A stretch of 64,000 nucleotides of DNA. Source: Rostratula benghalensis. Taxonomy: Eukaryota > Chordata > Aves > Charadriiformes > Rostratulidae. The DNA lies in the NCBI GenBank assembly GCA_013399305.1, contig VXAI01000019.1, positions 1,004,910-1,068,909 on the forward strand. Direction: 5' to 3'. Within the stretch, counting starts at the first letter, position 1, and the number at the start of each line of letters is the position of its first letter. The translations under genes and the position numbers were made by a program. The notes beneath the pieces are model-generated. The model was not told the DNA's origin and searched no databases. It saw nothing but the letters and a program-made list of their open reading frames with translations. This document shows, in pieces, positions 59,485 to 64,000 of the stretch.

Positions 59485-61083
59485 AGCAATGAAAAACATG
59501 GTGCCAACATCATGGGTTAAACAATAGAACTGAACTGAAGCAATTCCTGGGGTAAAAAACTTTAGCCCTTTCAAGCACTGTGGGAAATCCAGAGAGATTC
59601 TGGTGGTCATCTATATCTCATCTTTACTGCATTCAATCACCTTCAATTTTTTGCTGGAAGGAAATGGGTTAAAACCCTTCGATAGTCTAATGCAGAGGGA
59701 GGCTTTTCCTGACTTCCCTCAAATGAGTAATGAAAATTAAATGAGACTCACCCTACACATAATGTGTTCTCCTTGCTGTGCAAAGCAAAAAGAATCAATA
59801 TAGCTTGATGAAGAGAAGGCTGATCAGAATTGAACAAACAAAGCCTTCTTTTAATACCAAGAAGAGACTGAAGGAAGACCCAATGCCTACGCCATTTTAT
59901 CTTCTAAGATACTTGTAAACACTGGTGGAAAAATGGAAGAAAAAATAATTGCTCTTTGCTCAGTACCACACTGAGCCAGCTTTATGACTAGACAGTGTGT
60001 AACTGCCTTTCCAGCAAGAAGCTAGGGTCAGCAAAATGGAAAATTGACAAACATGGAACACTTGATTCATTAGAGACTGTGTACTCAGATGTCATTACTC
60101 AGTGTGATTCTTGTGAACAGAATAGTCAAGGGAGATTAGCTACAGCAAACTCCTTAATGATGTGGAAGAAGAAAATGACTGGAAAACAAAATTTTTGAAG
60201 ATGCTATTGTAGAGAGAGTTATAAAAAGAAAGAACAATGAGTAGATGTCATCCAGAAGTATGGTGCGGCCCTGCAAGTGATCTTGACTGAAAATTGTAAC
60301 TAATTAGCTATCATGGACAAAGGTGAAGAGCTGTGAAGAAGATTGGCACATGCCAGTCAGTACAGTTATGCAAAGGAGGAATGTATGGAATGAAAAGAAG
60401 GAAAGCATAGAAAAAGAGAGAAGGGACAGAACTGTGGCTCAAGTAGCAACAAAACTTGCAGTAAACAAAGAACTGGGAAAGAAGCCAAACACGCACTGTT
60501 AGAACTCTTGCTAGAGTAAGCTAATTCTGTGTGTATTTTGGGAAGGCAGCTAGCTCATCAGCAGAAAACACCTTTGCATAACCTAGAAACTGGCTATGAC
60601 TGTCAAAAAGTAAGGAGCAACTCTTACTGAGCACAATAGAGGAAATTCTTGAAACTTCCAGAGTCAGCAGAAATCCTCCCAGAAAAAAAAAACCAACCCA
60701 GCTTTAACAGTTTGCCTTTACCACCCTATTACATTTGTCATCAATGAGCAAAAGCCTCCACAGCTTCCTTTGCACGAAGTCTGTTAAATTAATAAACAAC
60801 ATATGTTATTCTTCTGAGTTAATTTGGGTAGTGTAAGCTCACCAGTAATCACAAGTCATTCCTGAACACTCTCACCAGCATCTCAACATGAATGACTACC
60901 TTGGTAAGTGTGGCAGAGACAAGATATTGAAAGTACAGCAGAACCAGAAAAGAACCTCCCGTTTGATCAGCTTCATGTGCTTCACTCACATTTGCATCAA
61001 GGAATCAATCCTTCTGAATAGAAACTTTCAGAATAAGCTTCTCTCTTCCTTGCAGTGATTAACAGTATATAAAGGCCAAGCTT

Positions 61084-61138
61084 AAAAAAAAAAAACAAAC
61101 CCAAAACAAGACAAAACAAAACAAACAGAAAAAAAAAA
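61084..61138. repeat. A/C low-complexity tract, (CAAAA)-type
   Basis: An A12 run followed by CAAACCCAAAACAAG, ACAAAACAAAAC and an A run. Almost no T. Confidence 0.8.
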
Positions 61139-61648
61139 TCAGTGTATTAAAATTCTTTCTCTGTATTGTATTTCTGATAAGGAATGTTCGCTACAAAAAA
61201 TTCCTAGCTTTTATGTTTCTGCTAAAAGACTTGCTGATAATTGTTATTAGAGTTTGAAAATAGAGCCTCCAACACTTACGAAAATACCTATTGCATTGAT
61301 GCATTTTTCCTCTGCAACACTCACTTTCGGTGGATGCAACCTATCTCTTGGTCTCCCACCTCCTCTTTATAGAAATTTCTGGTGATGCAGCCTTTGAAGA
61401 CTTCTTGCTTACAGACCTTAACGACTTACAATCTTGACTGAAGATGCTAGGGCCATTTCACAGCAAACTCCAGCTTTATGGAAAGCTACTTCAGCATATT
61501 ACTGAGGCAGTTATCCCTTTTTAGGAAATTACATCGTTGCCCTAACACCAGCCATTCACTCCAGTCCCGACATCCCTGTCAAGCTTTCCCTGTAAAGCAA
61601 CAGGGAACCTAGCATTTTTAGGGTTCTAAAGTTTCCCATTCCTTTCAA

Positions 61649-61680
61649 CAACTTAATAAATAAACAACTTAATAAATAAA
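61649..61680 (+). repeat. 16-bp tandem duplication
   Basis: CAACTTAATAAATAAA is present twice head to tail with no difference, suggesting a recent slippage event. Confidence 0.9.
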
Positions 61681-64000
61681 CACACTGGACATAACAAATG
61701 TCTACAATTATTTTCTTTTCTCAGCTTACTTAGTGATCTGAAATATTAGGGCTTCTGATCAGAGTCTTCTTAGAAAATTTAATATCCCACTCCTTGTCCC
61801 TCCTCTCCAAACTATGATTTCTCCTTCAGAGCAAGTCATCTTTTTTTTGGCATGGATTCATTTCTAGGATTTATAAGCAACACCAGTTGCAGGCACCTAA
61901 TTCCTCAAGGGAGTCACACATAAACAGTATTTTTCTGCTGGAACAAGCAGTGGGTAATTATTTTACAGTGTGAACAAATTTCCTAAGTCTATATGTACCA
62001 TGTGACAGTCTACATTACATACTACGGGACATCCACAACACAGAAGACTTAATAAAACAGATTGATTCTCCACCGTACTCTCATTCAAATTAACTGAATA
62101 TGATGTTTGACAAATGACAAATGCCATGCATCCAGCCCATGTACATCTGTATCATTGCAAGAACTGCCTTCTTGGAAAGCTCAAAAGGTACTGGGGAGCT
62201 GCAGAAATACAAAAATCCATCTTCTATATGAATTTTGTAAAATATTACACACTTAACAGTTACTGTGAGAAATATTATTATAAGATTTGGACACCCCTAC
62301 AAGTTACTGTTGGATTATGACCATCTTTCCTATTCATGGCCTGTGGTCTGAGCCCCATGTAATATGACTTAAAGCAGCATTGGCTCTGAAAACAATCTCC
62401 TCCTGCTTAATTTCAAAGTGGTTACTGCTATCTTATTTCAGTCTCCCATCTCTTCAAATAACTCAGGATCATGCTTAAAAGCCATTTTGGTCTTTATTTA
62501 CATCTTCTAGCATTCAGATTCAGAAGGACTAATTTGCTGGCGACATAATCAGCTTTTGTCAAGCGGTATTACATGCAACAAGAGAATCAGCATCCTCACT
62601 ATCTAATTGCAAAAACTACTGGAGGCTGTCACAAACCATACCATATTGCAAAAAATGAAAAGCCACATCTCTTCAATCCTAGCTTTTCTAGCACAATGAA
62701 ATTAAAAAACAAACAAACAAAAAAATCTAGAACGTTCCATTATCATCCTTGTAGAAAGACAGAAATAAAAACCATTAGCCTAATAATGCACTACTGGAAA
62801 GTACACTGATAACTGCGAAGAACAGTCCAAAAATTTTAAATATTCACTGTAGTATTCTATAAGTATCAGAGTTCTTATTAAGCTGATTTAATTTCCTGAA
62901 CTGAAGACAGCAGTTAACAATAAGGAATTGGAACATGCAGAAGCATTACTGTAATCTTACAACTTTGCTGATGCTGGGAAAATTGCTGTCCTTTGTACAA
63001 CAGTTAACTACTAATAATTAATAGACATAGCTTTTATACAGGGTGTAGATGGTGATTTTAAAATTTAGAACAGGTAATTTTAAGGGTCAGTACTACAGGA
63101 AAGGATTAAGCAAGTGAAAGCTCACTGACTAATCAATAAAAGAATATTTTCTTAAAGCCCTAATATTATTTGGTTGGGATTTTTTGATGAATGATGTAAA
63201 TACATCGTTGGAGACGGGAATCTGTTGGGTGAACATCAATCTATTGAGCAATCTTACAGGACAGTAAACCTCCAAATGAGTAATTGACGTGGTATCACTA
63301 TGACTCTGAATTCATGGGTTTGTTTTTGTTTCTAATTTATGACAGAACACAAAAATTGGTTCCTATTAAGTCAGGTAAAATAATAGTTAAGACAGGCTGA
63401 GAAATGCAAATCAAGCATTGGAAATATACATGCCAGGGAGTTATGGGAGTTAGCTAACACACATACCGAGCTTTTGATGAAGAACAGTGGACTAGGCCTA
63501 TGAAAGTACGTAGCTAACACTGAATACTTGATTAATTTAAGGGGAGGTTATTTAGCAGGAATGTTGGTCAACAAACAGGATCCTTTCAGAAAGTATTTAT
63601 TAACTGATAAAACAGGTTAAATGTAAACACTCCACATACCTGTTTCAAAGAATCCTTGACTTTCTAATGAAATGCAAAATGGAAAATAACAACCTACAAA
63701 TTAACATACAACTAAGAACAATATGCAAGCATGGCTTCATAAAACATTCACACTAGTACTCATAAATGTTTTGCAAAATTAATTTCCAGTGGATTCATTA
63801 TGATATCATATTAGAATGTTTTGCTGAACTTGTTAATGAATTGCTTGATTGGATGCAGCAATTGTGAGGCTCTCTTTACTTAATATTTTCATTAAAAACA
63901 TCAGAGAATAGGTATACAGCATCATTTATTCATACAAATGCCAGTGAAGATAAAGAAATTGTGTTCACAGAACTTTAAAGATCCTAGTATTACAAATGCT

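Larger units (their letters stand above)
50355..64000 (-). other. SGCZ: Intron upstream of the SGCZ exon (partial)
   Basis: This is non-coding sequence 5' of the exon on the SGCZ strand, cut by the window edge. It is AT-rich with one old CR1 copy near 56.15-56.74 kb and a few low-complexity tracts. I see no exon with a plausible frame and splice sites here. The short first coding exon of SGCZ is expected far beyond the window. Intron status is inferred from the gene model, not shown directly. Confidence 0.8.
56743..64000. other. SGCZ: Intronic sequence without recognisable elements
   Basis: About 7.2 kb of AT-rich DNA with low-complexity tracts at 59.4 and 61.1 kb and a small tandem duplication at 61.65 kb. 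Open frames (59003-59302, 62573-62809) show no domain. Confidence 0.4.

Noticed and set aside
59631..59650. Possible miR-383, a microRNA known to lie in an SGCZ intron
   Set aside because: CAATCACCTTC matches 11 bases of the inverted mature sequence I remember, but the seed-complement TCTGATC is absent and no precursor hairpin is seen. miR-383 appears to lie outside this window.
1..64000. CRISPR arrays, operons, tRNA or rRNA genes, prophage or insertion sequences
   Set aside because: No regular spaced repeats, intact tRNA cloverleaf or bacterial gene structure is seen. The window is vertebrate intronic DNA.

Overview
The window reads as a stretch of a bird nuclear genome, or possibly another CR1-rich sauropsid such as a turtle or crocodilian. 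It is AT-rich, gene-poor and dotted with 5'-truncated CR1 LINE copies. Many of these keep the avian-type CR1 3' terminus, with ATTCTRTG-like tails on the element strand. No bacterial, viral or organellar gene organisation is visible.

One real coding exon is present, on the minus strand at 50160-50354. It is 65 codons, phase 0 at its 3' end, and flanked by a textbook acceptor and donor. Its translation carries the sarcoglycan signature: a short cytoplasmic tail, then [18 protein letters not shown] and one membrane segment. It matches zeta-sarcoglycan (SGCZ) better than its paralogue gamma-sarcoglycan (SGCG). SGCZ is a very large gene with very long introns in vertebrates, so the rest of the window is best read as intron. 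50355-64000 would belong to the intron upstream of this exon, and 1-50159 to the intron downstream. No second SGCZ exon was found, including the next one expected to begin near DGMGNL.

Layout. 1-6950 is plain intron with a CR1 tail at 1363, an A/C-skewed tract at 5588 and a striking pair of adjacent perfect inverted repeats at 6282-6333. 6959-10712 holds three sizeable minus-strand CR1 copies, a CR1 tail and a MIR-like fragment. 16205-20572 holds two plus-strand CR1 copies, one split by about 250 bp of unrelated DNA. A fossil reverse-transcriptase fragment lies at 22330-22490. Three more minus-strand CR1 copies lie at 27945 (cut by an assembly gap), 31003 and 34754. From 35.1 kb to the end only one further CR1 (about 56.15 kb) is seen. 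That half contains the exon, a tRNA-like inverted-repeat relic at 44.4 kb, a 20-bp perfect palindrome at 39.95 kb and a segment that looks like a conserved non-coding element at 46.8 kb. Assembly gaps are at 28141-28260 and 39057-39106, with single ambiguous bases at 26165 and 41063.

Open frames of 60-170 codons outside the exon lack recognisable domains, credible splice context or family similarity. I treat them as chance frames or CR1 remnants. I found no convincing new biological system. The most unusual items are the paired palindromes, the tRNA-like inverted-repeat relic and the exon that begins exactly with an ATG.
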